DNA of 64,000 nucleotides. Source: Alcaligenes faecalis (GTDB lineage Bacteria; Pseudomonadota; Gammaproteobacteria; Burkholderiales; Burkholderiaceae_B). Below the pieces are notes generated by a model. That model worked only from the letters and a program-made list of their open reading frames with translations, did no database searches and was not told the DNA's origin. Both the position numbers and the translations under genes were made by a program. This document shows, piece after piece, positions 56,440 through 64,000 of this stretch; the first letter of the stretch is position 1, and each line of letters begins with the position of its first letter. The DNA is taken from NCBI RefSeq assembly GCF_009497775.1, contig NZ_CP031012.1:3437235-3501234 (forward strand). The letters are read 5' to 3'.

Positions 56440-57534
56440 TCAGCGTTCATAACCCGTTTGCAAACGTCGCTCCAGCGAACGACTGTAGCGAGAGATGGAG
56501 TAGCAGAACACAAAATAAATCAGTGCGATGAACAGATAGGCTTCCCGGCTAAAGCCGCGCCAAGCCGCATCGGCCAGGGCCACTTTGGCCGCCTGGGTCA
56601 GATCGAAAATACCGATGATCACGACCAGAGAGGTGTCCTTGAACAGGGAAATGAAGATGCCTACCAGTGGCGGGATCACGATCTTGAGGGCCTGCGGCAA
56701 AATGATCTGCCGCATGGTGCGCCAGTAGCTCAGACCCAGCGAGGCCGCCCCTTCGTACTGTCCTTTGGGAATGGCCTGCAAGCCGCCCCGCACGGTTTCC
56801 GCGATATACGCCGCCGCAAACAGAATGATGGCGATCTGGGCACGCAGCAGCTTGTCGATGTTAAAGCCCTCGGGCATGAACAAAGGCAGCATCACCGAGG
56901 ACATGAACAGCAAGCTGATCAGCGGTACGCCACGAATCAGTTCGATGTAGACCACGCAGACCGCCTTGACGGCCGGCAAGCGCGAGGTACGCCCCAGGGC
57001 CAACAACAAGCCCAAAGGAAAAGCGAAAGCGATGCCGAAGGTGGCCAGAATCAAGGTCAGCGGCAAACCGCCCCACAGGCTGTTTTCCACATAGCTCAGG
57101 CCCAGCACACCACCCCACATCAGAATACCCACGACGGTCAGGCCGACCAGCCACATCAAGGGCAGCCAGGGCTTCCAGAACCAGCGCACGCAGCTGCACA
57201 CGATCAGCAAGGTCAGCAGGATGGAGGCCAGCAAGGGCCGCCACTGCTCGTCATAGGGATAGATGCCAAACAGGATCAGACGGTGCTTTTCACGGATGAA
57301 AGCCCAGCACGCACCCGCACTGGCCCGACAATCCTGCGCGGTTTGCGCATCGAAATTAGCCTTGATGAACAGCCAGTCGATCATGGCCGGCACGGTCATC
57401 AGGAGCAGCCAGGCCGACAGCGCCGTCAAAATGGCGTTCAGGGGAGAGGAAAACAGGTTCTGGCGCAGCCAGCCCAGGGTGCCCCGCTGCAGTGGCGGTG
57501 GCCCGCTTACGGTGGATGTAGGCGTATGACTCAT
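56440..57534 (-). CDS. aapM: General L-amino acid ABC transporter permease AapM
   Basis: This 364-residue inner-membrane permease has a long N-terminal periplasmic insertion. The C-terminal HisM-type permease domain contains ELIRGVPLISLLFM and the EAA loop EGAASLGLSYWRTMRQIILPQALKIVIPP. Its start immediately follows the aapQ stop, so translation is coupled. It forms the membrane channel with AapQ. Confidence 0.93.
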   Translation of the reverse strand: MSHTPTSTVSGPPPLQRGTLGWLRQNLFSSPLNAILTALSAWLLLMTVPAMIDWLFIKANFDAQTAQDCRASAGACWAFIREKHRLILFGIYPYDEQWRPLLASILLTLLIVCSCVRWFWKPWLPLMWLVGLTVVGILMWGGVLGLSYVENSLWGGLPLTLILATFGIAFAFPLGLLLALGRTSRLPAVKAVCVVYIELIRGVPLISLLFMSSVMLPLFMPEGFNIDKLLRAQIAIILFAAAYIAETVRGGLQAIPKGQYEGAASLGLSYWRTMRQIILPQALKIVIPPLVGIFISLFKDTSLVVIIGIFDLTQAAKVALADAAWRGFSREAYLFIALIYFVFCYSISRYSRSLERRLQTGYER

Positions 57535-58722
57535 TTAGCGCTCCACCAAAGCAATACGGTTGTTGTACCAGTTCATGAAGATCGAGATCGACAAGCTGAC
57601 CGTCAGGTAAGCCGCCATGATGATCAGGATGCCTTCAATCGCCTGCCCTGTCTGGTTCAAGGTGGTGTTCACCACAGAAACAATATCGGGATAGCCAATG
57701 GCCACGGCCAGAGAGCTGTTTTTTGTCAGGTTCAAGTACTGGCTGGTCATGGGCGGCACAATCACGCGCAATGCCTGGGGCAGAACCACCAGACGCATCA
57801 TGCGGCCACGGGACAGGCCCAGTGCCTGTGCCGCTTCCCACTGCCCTTTGCCCACAGCCTGAATACCGGAGCGCACCACTTCGGCCACAAAGGCCGAGGT
57901 ATAGGTGATCAAACCGGCCAGCAAGGCGGCAAATTCAGGCGATAAGGTCACGCCCCCGACAAAGTTGAAACCTTGCAGACGCGGCACATCCAGCGCCAAG
58001 GGCTCGGGGCTGATCAGCAAAGCCAGAGCCGGCATCAGAACAAGCAGCAAAATGCCAAAGCGAATGGTGGGGAAAGGACGGCCGGTTTTTTCCAGACGAC
58101 GACGCGCCCAGTGCGCCATCAAAACCCACAGCACCACGGCAAGCCCCAGACCCATGAAGATCCAGTCCATGCCATCGCCCTGCAAGGTGGGCAGCTTCAA
58201 ACCACGATTCGATAAAAATACGCCGCCTAGCGGATTCAAAGCCTGCCGCGGTCCGGGCAAGGTCTCGGTAATCAGGGCGTACCAGAAGAACAGTTGCAGC
58301 AGCAAAGGCACGTTACGCATCACTTCCACGTACAAGCCAGCCAGCCGGGAAACCAGCCAGTTCTTGGACAAGCGTGCGATGCCCAGCAAGGTGCCAAACA
58401 CGGTAGCAGCAACAATGCCGATCACCGCGACTTTCAGCGTATTGACCAGGCCGACCAGAATGGCCCGCCCATACGTATCCGAGGGCGTATACGGCAGCGC
58501 CGACTCGCCAATGGCGAAGCCTGCCTCTCGATTCAGGAAGTCAAAGCCTGTAGAAATATTGCGAACAGCCAAATTGTGCAGGGTATTGGAGACCAGATAC
58601 CACACACAAAAACCGAGCACACCCAGAATCAGCACCTGGTAAATAATGCCGCGTGTGAACGGATCATTCCAGGACAGGCGCCGTTTAGGGGGGGCTGGCG
58701 CGGCAGGTGTATTTTGTGCCAT
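57535..58722 (-). CDS. aapQ: General L-amino acid ABC transporter permease AapQ
   Basis: This 395-residue permease is longer than usual single-domain partners, as known for Aap systems. It includes YVEVMRNVPLLLQLFFWYALI, the EAA loop EAAQALGLSRGRMMRLVVLPQALRVIVPP and an extra central membrane section. It is separated from aapJ upstream by about 98 bases containing a UUCG-looped hairpin, and directly precedes aapM. Confidence 0.93.
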   Translation of the reverse strand: MAQNTPAAPAPPKRRLSWNDPFTRGIIYQVLILGVLGFCVWYLVSNTLHNLAVRNISTGFDFLNREAGFAIGESALPYTPSDTYGRAILVGLVNTLKVAVIGIVAATVFGTLLGIARLSKNWLVSRLAGLYVEVMRNVPLLLQLFFWYALITETLPGPRQALNPLGGVFLSNRGLKLPTLQGDGMDWIFMGLGLAVVLWVLMAHWARRRLEKTGRPFPTIRFGILLLVLMPALALLISPEPLALDVPRLQGFNFVGGVTLSPEFAALLAGLITYTSAFVAEVVRSGIQAVGKGQWEAAQALGLSRGRMMRLVVLPQALRVIVPPMTSQYLNLTKNSSLAVAIGYPDIVSVVNTTLNQTGQAIEGILIIMAAYLTVSLSISIFMNWYNNRIALVER

Positions 58723-58772
58723 AGCGTAAAACCCATGGATGCAGCACTACGCGTAGCCCTGCGAGGTGGCGC

Positions 58773-58794
58773 GCGTCTGGCCGAAGCCAGACGC
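58773..58794 (-). promoter_or_regulatory. UUCG-capped hairpin between aapJ and aapQ
   Basis: CGTCTGGC (58774-58781) pairs perfectly with GCCAGACG (58786-58793), and one further G-C pair encloses them. On the transcribed minus strand the loop is TTCG, closed by C and G, an extra-stable tetraloop. There is no T run. It could stabilise the aapJ transcript 3' end or reduce read-through, giving more binding protein than permease. Confidence 0.6.
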
Positions 58795-58820
58795 AAGAAC
58801 AAACAGTGAAGACCGAAATC

Positions 58821-59837
58821 TTAACGCACTGGCCAGCCGTACATCACACCACCGTCACGCCATTGTGCATTCAAACCGCGATCCAGCTTCAATGCCGTCG
58901 ATTTACCCAGATTACGCTCGAAGCTTTCGCCGTAATTGCCGACCTGTTTAATTATGTTGTAGGCCCACTTGTTATCCAGCTTCAGACCTTTGCCTAGCTC
59001 GCCGGACACGCCCAGAATACGCTGAATGTTCGGGTTATCGCTCTTGGTCTTTTCATCCACGTTCGCGCTGGTAATGCCATATTCCTCAGCTTCCAGCATG
59101 GCGTTCAGAGTCCAGCGCACCAGGGTGAACCAGTCCTCGTCGCCCTGACGCACGAATGGGCCCAGCGGCTCTTTGGAGAAATCCTCGGGCAGGATGTCGA
59201 ACTCGTCCGGTGTAGCCTGAGCGGCACGCATGGCTGCCAGCTGGGATTTATCGCTGGTAAAGCCATCGCACCGGCCGGAGGTAAAGGAGCGCATGGCTTC
59301 TTCAGGGTTGTTGATCACCACAGGATTGAACTTGATACCCTGACCACGGAACCAGTCCGCCAGGTTCAGCTCGGTCGTGGTGCCAGGCTGCACGCACACA
59401 GCGGCCCCATCCAGCTCCTTGGCGCTTTTCACGCCCAGGGATTTTTTCACCATCACACCCTGGCTGTCATAGTAGTTAATGCCAGTGCTGACCAAACCCA
59501 GAGTTGTATCGCGAGAGATCGTCGCGGTGGTGTTACGAGTCAGCACATCGACTTCACCCGATTGCAGGGCGGTAAAGCGCTGCTGAGTGGTCAAGGGCGT
59601 GACCTTGTATTTTTTGGCATCCCCAAAAACAGCAGCGGCGATCGCACTGCACATGTCCACGTCAATGCCGGACCAGACGCCCTTACTGTCTGCCAGCGAG
59701 AATCCTGCAATACCGGTTGAGACACCACACTGAACAAAGCCTTTCTTCTTCACCGAGTCCAGGGTTTCACCTGCTTGTGCATTAGCGGCCAGGGCCATCA
59801 ACGCAACACTACATGCAATGGTTTTCACTAAGGTCAT
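58821..59837 (-). CDS. aapJ: General L-amino acid-binding periplasmic protein AapJ
   Basis: This 338-residue secreted solute-binding protein has signal peptide MTLVKTIACSVALMALAANAQA, then LDSVKKKGFVQCGVSTGIAGFSLADSKGVWSGIDVDMC, TPLTTQQRFTALQSGEVDVLTRN and LDGAAVCVQPGTTTELNLADW, matching AapJ/BztA. It delivers broad-range L-amino acids to AapQMP. AGGAGG lies about ten bases before the start. It is the first gene of the operon; a 220-base region to ftsE contains its promoter. Confidence 0.94.
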   Translation of the reverse strand: MTLVKTIACSVALMALAANAQAGETLDSVKKKGFVQCGVSTGIAGFSLADSKGVWSGIDVDMCSAIAAAVFGDAKKYKVTPLTTQQRFTALQSGEVDVLTRNTTATISRDTTLGLVSTGINYYDSQGVMVKKSLGVKSAKELDGAAVCVQPGTTTELNLADWFRGQGIKFNPVVINNPEEAMRSFTSGRCDGFTSDKSQLAAMRAAQATPDEFDILPEDFSKEPLGPFVRQGDEDWFTLVRWTLNAMLEAEEYGITSANVDEKTKSDNPNIQRILGVSGELGKGLKLDNKWAYNIIKQVGNYGESFERNLGKSTALKLDRGLNAQWRDGGVMYGWPVR

Positions 59838-60057
59838 GGAATATCACCTCCTGTTTACTTTTGGTAAATGGATGCAGATTACAATTGCAGCTAAGCTGTG
59901 GTGTCCAATCGTAGAGCCAGTCTGTGCAAACACAAATCGGGGGTTTCCCTCTAACAGTCTGACGAATACTTTTACCTACGCCGACATTTTCATGCGGGCC
60001 CCTGCGGTCATTCCATAGGGGCTTTTCAAGCAGATTCCTCTTTAATTGTGCGTCGCG

Positions 60058-60729
60058 ATGATCGAGTTCCAACACGTTTTTAAATCGTATGGCCGCAGTA
60101 AAAATATTCTAGCCGACATTAATTTTCGCATTGATGACGGCGAATTCATTTTTGTGTCCGGCCCATCGGGAGCAGGTAAATCCACTTTATTGCGTCTGAT
60201 CGGGGGCCTGGAGCTGCCTAGCCGTGGCTCGGTCCAAGTCAACGGGCACAGGCTGGACAAGCTGCCTGCCCGCGCCCGGCCTTATCTGCGACGCGCGGTA
60301 GGCGTGGTTTTACAGGATACGCACCTGCTGCAAGACCGCAGCGCCCTGGCCAATGTGCTGCTGCCCTTGGCCGTCATGGGCCTGGAGCCCAGCACTGCCC
60401 AGGCACGTGCTCGCGCCGCCATGGAAAAAGTGGGTCTGCGCGGTAAAGAAGATTTGAAGCCGGTGGAAATGTCCGGTGGTGAGCAGCAACGGCTGGCTAT
60501 TGCCCGCGCTATTGTGAATCGCCCGGCTATTTTGATTGCCGACGAACCAACCGCCAATTTGGACGCCGATAACGCCAAACGCATCATGGATGTATTGATG
60601 GACTTTAACCGGGTGGGTGTCACCACCTTGATTGCTTCGCACGATCTGAATTTGATGGCACGCTATGCGCGTCGAACCCTGCTGATTCAGGACGGCCGCT
60701 TTTCCGATCACCCAGGAGTGCTGGCATGA
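60058..60729 (+). CDS. ftsE: Cell division ATP-binding protein FtsE
   Basis: The product has 223 residues. With FtsX it controls peptidoglycan hydrolases at the division site. It contains the Walker A GPSGAGKST, signature MSGGEQQRLAIARAI and Walker B ILIADEPTANLD. The ATG at 60058 (MIEFQHVFKSYGRSKNIL) fits the family start. Its end overlaps ftsX by ATGA. Confidence 0.96.
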   Translation: MIEFQHVFKSYGRSKNILADINFRIDDGEFIFVSGPSGAGKSTLLRLIGGLELPSRGSVQVNGHRLDKLPARARPYLRRAVGVVLQDTHLLQDRSALANVLLPLAVMGLEPSTAQARARAAMEKVGLRGKEDLKPVEMSGGEQQRLAIARAIVNRPAILIADEPTANLDADNAKRIMDVLMDFNRVGVTTLIASHDLNLMARYARRTLLIQDGRFSDHPGVLA

Positions 60730-61634
60730 GAACCTGGCTGCGTCATCACCAATACGCCTTTCTGGTGGCCCTGCGCCGCCTGAGAGTGCAGCCCTTCTCC
60801 TCCTTGTCCAACCTGCTGGTCATTGCCTTGACCCTGGCTGTGCCGGTTCTGGGAGCCAGTATCTTGCTGGCTGCCCAACCCGTTGTGCGCGAGATTCCCA
60901 CTTCGCCCGAAATGACGGTGTTCATGAAGCAGAACAGCACGCTGGAGCAAGCGCAAGCCTTCAGTCAGGCGGTAGGCAAGGAATTTCAAACTGAGTTGGC
61001 CCAGATCAGGCTGGTCAGCAAGGAACAAGCGCTTAAGCAATTGCAGAGCAACCCCAGTTGGACAGACGCCTTGGGCGCTTTGCCCAGCAATCCCTTGCCG
61101 CACGCCATTGTGCTGACCCTGCATGAAACCCCGGATCTGGTGACACGTGCCGACACCCTGGCCAAGACGTTGCAAGGCCGCGAGGGCGTGGATAGCGTGC
61201 TGCTGGATAGCGAATGGGTGCAGCGTCTGGCCGCGATTCTGAGCTTTATCCGTATTGGCTTATGGATTCTGATGGCGGGCGTGGGCGTGGTGGTGATTGC
61301 CACCGTGTTCAATACCGTCCGTCTGCAAGCCCTGAACCAGCGCGAAGAAATTGCCGTGGCCCGTCTGGTCGGCGCGACCGAAGCCTTTGTACGCCGCCCC
61401 TTCCTGTACATGGGTGCGCTAACCGGCCTGCTTGCCAGCGCCCTGGCCTGCGGTCTGGCCTTGCTGGCACTGACTCCCCTGAACAAAGCCTTATCCAGTC
61501 TGGCCCAAAGCTATGGCGTCCAGCTGACGCTCCGGCTGCCGGAATTTTCTCTTTTGCTGACAGCTGCTATTTTGGTCGCCATTCTGGGCGCCCTGGCGGC
61601 TCGCTGGTCTGTTACCCGTAGTACCCAATATTGA
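60726..61634 (+). CDS. ftsX: Cell division protein FtsX
   Basis: This 302-residue inner-membrane protein has four predicted membrane segments (first FSSLSNLLVIALTLAVPVLGASIL; the last three after residue 165). A periplasmic domain lies between the first two. EIAVARLVGATEAFVRRPFLYMGALTGLL is the conserved coupling region. It works with FtsE to activate amidases. Overlaps at both ends indicate translational coupling with ftsE and mutY. Confidence 0.95.
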   Translation: MRTWLRHHQYAFLVALRRLRVQPFSSLSNLLVIALTLAVPVLGASILLAAQPVVREIPTSPEMTVFMKQNSTLEQAQAFSQAVGKEFQTELAQIRLVSKEQALKQLQSNPSWTDALGALPSNPLPHAIVLTLHETPDLVTRADTLAKTLQGREGVDSVLLDSEWVQRLAAILSFIRIGLWILMAGVGVVVIATVFNTVRLQALNQREEIAVARLVGATEAFVRRPFLYMGALTGLLASALACGLALLALTPLNKALSSLAQSYGVQLTLRLPEFSLLLTAAILVAILGALAARWSVTRSTQY

Positions 61635-62725
61635 TGTCACTTCCTGAACCCCGTCCCCAAGATCTGGCCGAAAAAGTGGTGGCCTGGCAAAAAACCTCCG
61701 GCCGCCACCACCTCCCCTGGCAGAACACGCAAGACCCGTACCGCGTCTGGCTTTCCGAAATCATGTTGCAGCAAACCCAGGTCGCCACCGTCTTGGGTTA
61801 TTACGAGCGCTTTCTGGAGCGCTTCCCTACCGTCAAGGATCTGGCCGCTGCCGAGCAGGACGAAGTCATGCCCTATTGGGCCGGTTTGGGCTACTACGCC
61901 CGCGCCCGCAACTTGCACCGCTGTGCCCGCGAGGTCATGGAAAAATGGGGTGGCAGTTTTCCGGGCAATGCCACAGATCTGGCGACCTTACCCGGCATAG
62001 GACGCTCTACCGCCTGTGCCATCGCCGCCTTCTGTTTTGGGGAACGCAGCCCCATCATGGACGGCAACGTGAAACGTGTGTTCACGCGCTACTTCGGGAT
62101 CTATGGACCCACGCAGAAAAAGGCCGTGGAAAACACCTTGTGGGCCAAGGCCGATGAAGTGGTGGAACTTGCCCCTGCAAGCCTGGATATGGCGGCTTAC
62201 ACCCAAGGGCTGATGGACCTGGGCTCGCAATGCTGTACGCGTAGCAAGCCCACCTGTAGTCTCTGTCCGCTGCAAAGCGACTGCTATGCCCACACGCACC
62301 AGGCACAGTCCGAGCTGCCCAGCCCCAAAGAGCGTATCCGCCAGGATGAACGCTATGCGCATATGCTGATTCTGGAGCTGAATGGGCAGGTCTTGCTGGA
62401 GCAACGACCCGACAAGGGTATTTGGGGTGGTCTGCTGACCCTGCCTCAATTCGAGGATGCCGTGAGTCTGCAAACGGCAGCACTGCATTGGTCCAATGAA
62501 GAAGCCATTGCCCTGGCCTCTTTCCAGCACGTGTTTTCACACTTCAAGCTGCACATCACGCCTTGGCTGCTGCACGTCGATGAGTCTGTGTTGGCCGAGC
62601 CAGTGGCAGGTCAACAATGGCAGGATCATGAAGCATTGGAGCAGACCGCTTTGCCTGCGCCCATACGCAAGTTGCTACTGGGCTTGTACCAGAGCAAAGA
62701 TAGTGAGCAATTACTTCTGAGTTGA
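61634..62725 (+). CDS. mutY: Adenine DNA glycosylase
   Basis: This 363-residue base-excision enzyme removes adenine mispaired with 8-oxoguanine. It has SEIMLQQTQVATVLGYY, the helix-hairpin-helix LATLPGIGRSTACAI, catalytic Asp in MDGNVKRVF, the iron-sulfur ligands CTRSKPTCSLCPLQSDC, and a C-terminal NUDIX-like domain (LILELNGQVLLEQRPDKGIWGGLLTLP). The ATG at 61634 overlaps the ftsX stop (TGATG). Confidence 0.96.
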   Translation: MSLPEPRPQDLAEKVVAWQKTSGRHHLPWQNTQDPYRVWLSEIMLQQTQVATVLGYYERFLERFPTVKDLAAAEQDEVMPYWAGLGYYARARNLHRCAREVMEKWGGSFPGNATDLATLPGIGRSTACAIAAFCFGERSPIMDGNVKRVFTRYFGIYGPTQKKAVENTLWAKADEVVELAPASLDMAAYTQGLMDLGSQCCTRSKPTCSLCPLQSDCYAHTHQAQSELPSPKERIRQDERYAHMLILELNGQVLLEQRPDKGIWGGLLTLPQFEDAVSLQTAALHWSNEEAIALASFQHVFSHFKLHITPWLLHVDESVLAEPVAGQQWQDHEALEQTALPAPIRKLLLGLYQSKDSEQLLLS

Positions 62726-62760
62726 TACCAAGCCCCCGGTGTAACCCGGGGTAAGCGGCA

Positions 62761-63903
62761 CTAAGCAGGCCGCGCTGGCTTATCGTTGCTGATACTCATC
62801 AGCATCCCGCAGGCCACGCCCAAGGTCATCAAGGCTGTACCGCCATAACTCAGGAAAGGCAAAGGCACGCCCACCACGGGCAGAATCCCCGTCACCATGC
62901 CTATGTTCACGAATACATAGACGAATAGCATCATGGACATGGAGCCAGCCAGCAAACGGCTGAATTGGGTGTGGGCCACGGCAGCAATCGACAGGCCACG
63001 CAGAATCAGCAAGGCATACAGCACCAGCAGCATGATGCCGCCATACAGACCGAACTCTTCAGCAAACACCGCGAAAATAAAGTCGGTTGTACGCTCGGGC
63101 ACGAAGTCCAGATGGGACTGGGTGCCCATCATGTAACCCTTGCCGTAAACACCACCCGAGCCGATCGCAATCATGGACTGGATGGTGTGAAAACCTCTGC
63201 CCAGACGGTCACTACCAGGGTTCAGCAGCGTGCAGACCCGGTGCTTCTGGTAGTCGTGCAGCACCACCCAATCAAGGTCAGGTACGCAGATATAGTCTTC
63301 GTAGTACAGCAAGGCACTGATGCCCAGCACCAGCACCACCACAATCGGCACAATCAGCTTGAAGGACAGGCCTGCAAAGTAAATCACGCAGAAACCGGCC
63401 GCAAAGACCAGCAAAGCCGTGCCCAAGTCCGGCTGACGCACGATCAGCAGGAAAGGAATCATCAGCAAGATGCCCGCCACCATGAAGTCCAGCAGACTCA
63501 TCTTGGGCCGCTGATAGCGGTGGAAATACCAGGCCAGCATCAAGGGCACGGATATCTTGAGCATTTCCGAAGGCTGAATACGGGCCACCCCCAGGTCCAG
63601 CCAGCGCGTTGCGCCCTTGCTGGTTTCACCAAAGAACTCCACCCCCAGAAGCAGCACCACCCCGATCGAATACACCACCGGAGCCAGCTTCATCCACAAG
63701 CTGGGGGGTATCAGAGCAGCCAGCCACATCACACCAAAGGCCAGCAGGAAATTACGTACCTGATCGGCAAAGCGCCAGTCCGTACCACCTACCGCGGAAT
63801 GCATGACTGTCATGCCCAGCGCAGCCATCAGCACCAGCAAAAGCAGCAAGGGCCAGTCAAAGGCGGTGATGGCTCTCAGGCCCAGTTGCAAAAGTCGCTT
63901 CAT
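62761..63903 (-). CDS. rodA: Rod-shape peptidoglycan glycosyltransferase RodA
   Basis: This 380-residue SEDS-family membrane enzyme polymerises glycan strands for elongation together with PBP2. Visible are GATRWLDLGVARIQPSEMLKI, RQPDLGTALLVFAAG (conserved catalytic Asp), PERTTDFIFAVFAEEFG and GVPLPFLSYGGTALMTLG. The start overlaps the mrdA stop (ATGA), as usual for mrdA-mrdB. Confidence 0.96.
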   Translation of the reverse strand: MKRLLQLGLRAITAFDWPLLLLLVLMAALGMTVMHSAVGGTDWRFADQVRNFLLAFGVMWLAALIPPSLWMKLAPVVYSIGVVLLLGVEFFGETSKGATRWLDLGVARIQPSEMLKISVPLMLAWYFHRYQRPKMSLLDFMVAGILLMIPFLLIVRQPDLGTALLVFAAGFCVIYFAGLSFKLIVPIVVVLVLGISALLYYEDYICVPDLDWVVLHDYQKHRVCTLLNPGSDRLGRGFHTIQSMIAIGSGGVYGKGYMMGTQSHLDFVPERTTDFIFAVFAEEFGLYGGIMLLVLYALLILRGLSIAAVAHTQFSRLLAGSMSMMLFVYVFVNIGMVTGILPVVGVPLPFLSYGGTALMTLGVACGMLMSISNDKPARPA

Positions 63904-64000
63904 TGCATCTGCCCTCGTTCCACCAACCAGTAATCAAAGACCTTGCGCACAATCGGTGCTGCAACCGAACCACCCCAACCTGCGTTTTCCACGATCAGGG
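63900..64000 (-). CDS. mrdA: Penicillin-binding protein 2, C-terminal end (5' part outside window)
   Basis: The last 33 residues are visible, read directly from the minus strand: LIVENAGWGGSVAAPIVRKV followed by FDYWLVERGQMQ and a stop. ENAGWGGSVAAPIVRKVFDYWL is the conserved C-terminal end of PBP2. The stop overlaps the rodA ATG. This transpeptidase works with RodA in lateral wall growth. Confidence 0.9.
   Translation of the reverse strand, partial: LIVENAGWGGSVAAPIVRKVFDYWLVERGQMQ

Noticed and set aside
62729..62752. CCCCCGG/CCCGGGG hairpin between mutY and rodA as terminator
   Set aside because: The stem is short and there is no T run on either strand, so function is not supported.

Overview
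The window reads as a chromosomal segment of a betaproteobacterium of the Burkholderiales, most likely an Alcaligenaceae member (Alcaligenes/Bordetella relatives). This is inferred from the gene content: a lysine/alanine-rich H1-like protein, a Bug/TctC-type receptor, a fused indolepyruvate ferredoxin oxidoreductase, an AapJQMP transporter and the aroQ-accB-accC-prmA order. No tRNA, rRNA, complete insertion sequence, prophage or CRISPR array was found. Most of the window is dense housekeeping sequence.

Layout. 0-10 kb: the gltX 3' end, a structured repeat, then an accessory catabolic block on the minus strand (amidohydrolase, NCS2 permease, alpha/beta hydrolase, Rieske oxygenase, SDR and reductase, with a divergent LysR gene), then yaeQ and a lipoprotein gene. 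10-18 kb: an Lrp regulator with a fused 2-oxoacid:ferredoxin oxidoreductase, the H1-like protein, yggT and an unusual AlkA-Ada fusion. 18-25 kb (minus): SlyB-like lipoprotein, PfkB kinase, zinc-ribbon protein, prmA, accC, accB, aroQ and a TlpA-like thioredoxin. 25-34 kb (plus): mpl, yqiA, RNase II, a TonB-like protein, aroE, mtgA, lptG and apaH. 34-39 kb: plsC, ruvX, algH and rubredoxin (minus), then a thiD-like gene, thiE and hemL (plus). 39-48 kb: an aryl-CoA ligase with a MarR regulator, argJ, two small stress-type genes, rplU-rpmA-obg, proB and dadA. 48-52.6 kb: a regulator with a degenerate receiver domain, two tandem XRE paralogs and a TPP riboswitch with thiC. 52.6-54.4 kb: two more copies of the structured repeat and an OmpA-like lipoprotein. 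54.5-60 kb: a Bug receptor and aapP-aapM-aapQ-aapJ. 60-64 kb: ftsE-ftsX-mutY, rodA and the 3' end of mrdA.

The most notable observation is a family of about 230-240-bp elements present three times (852-1080 plus, 52823-53055 plus, 53274-53515 minus). All share an ungapped 148-bp core. Every stem that can be drawn remains paired although its sequence changes between copies. The core is enclosed by long terminal inverted repeats (27 of 30 paired, 32 of 32 and 30 of 30) whose sequences are unrelated between copies. All three copies lie in intergenic regions where both flanking genes end. I do not recognise the family. It may be a structured RNA, or a DNA element whose palindromes are actively maintained.

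Second is an AlkA-Ada fusion in which all four zinc-binding cysteines of the Ada N-terminal domain have been replaced, while the methyl-acceptor PCHR site is intact. Also worth checking are the Rieske/NCS2/amidohydrolase block, the tandem XRE genes with a duplicated leader, a ThiD-like protein without its catalytic motif, and a UUCG hairpin between aapJ and aapQ.
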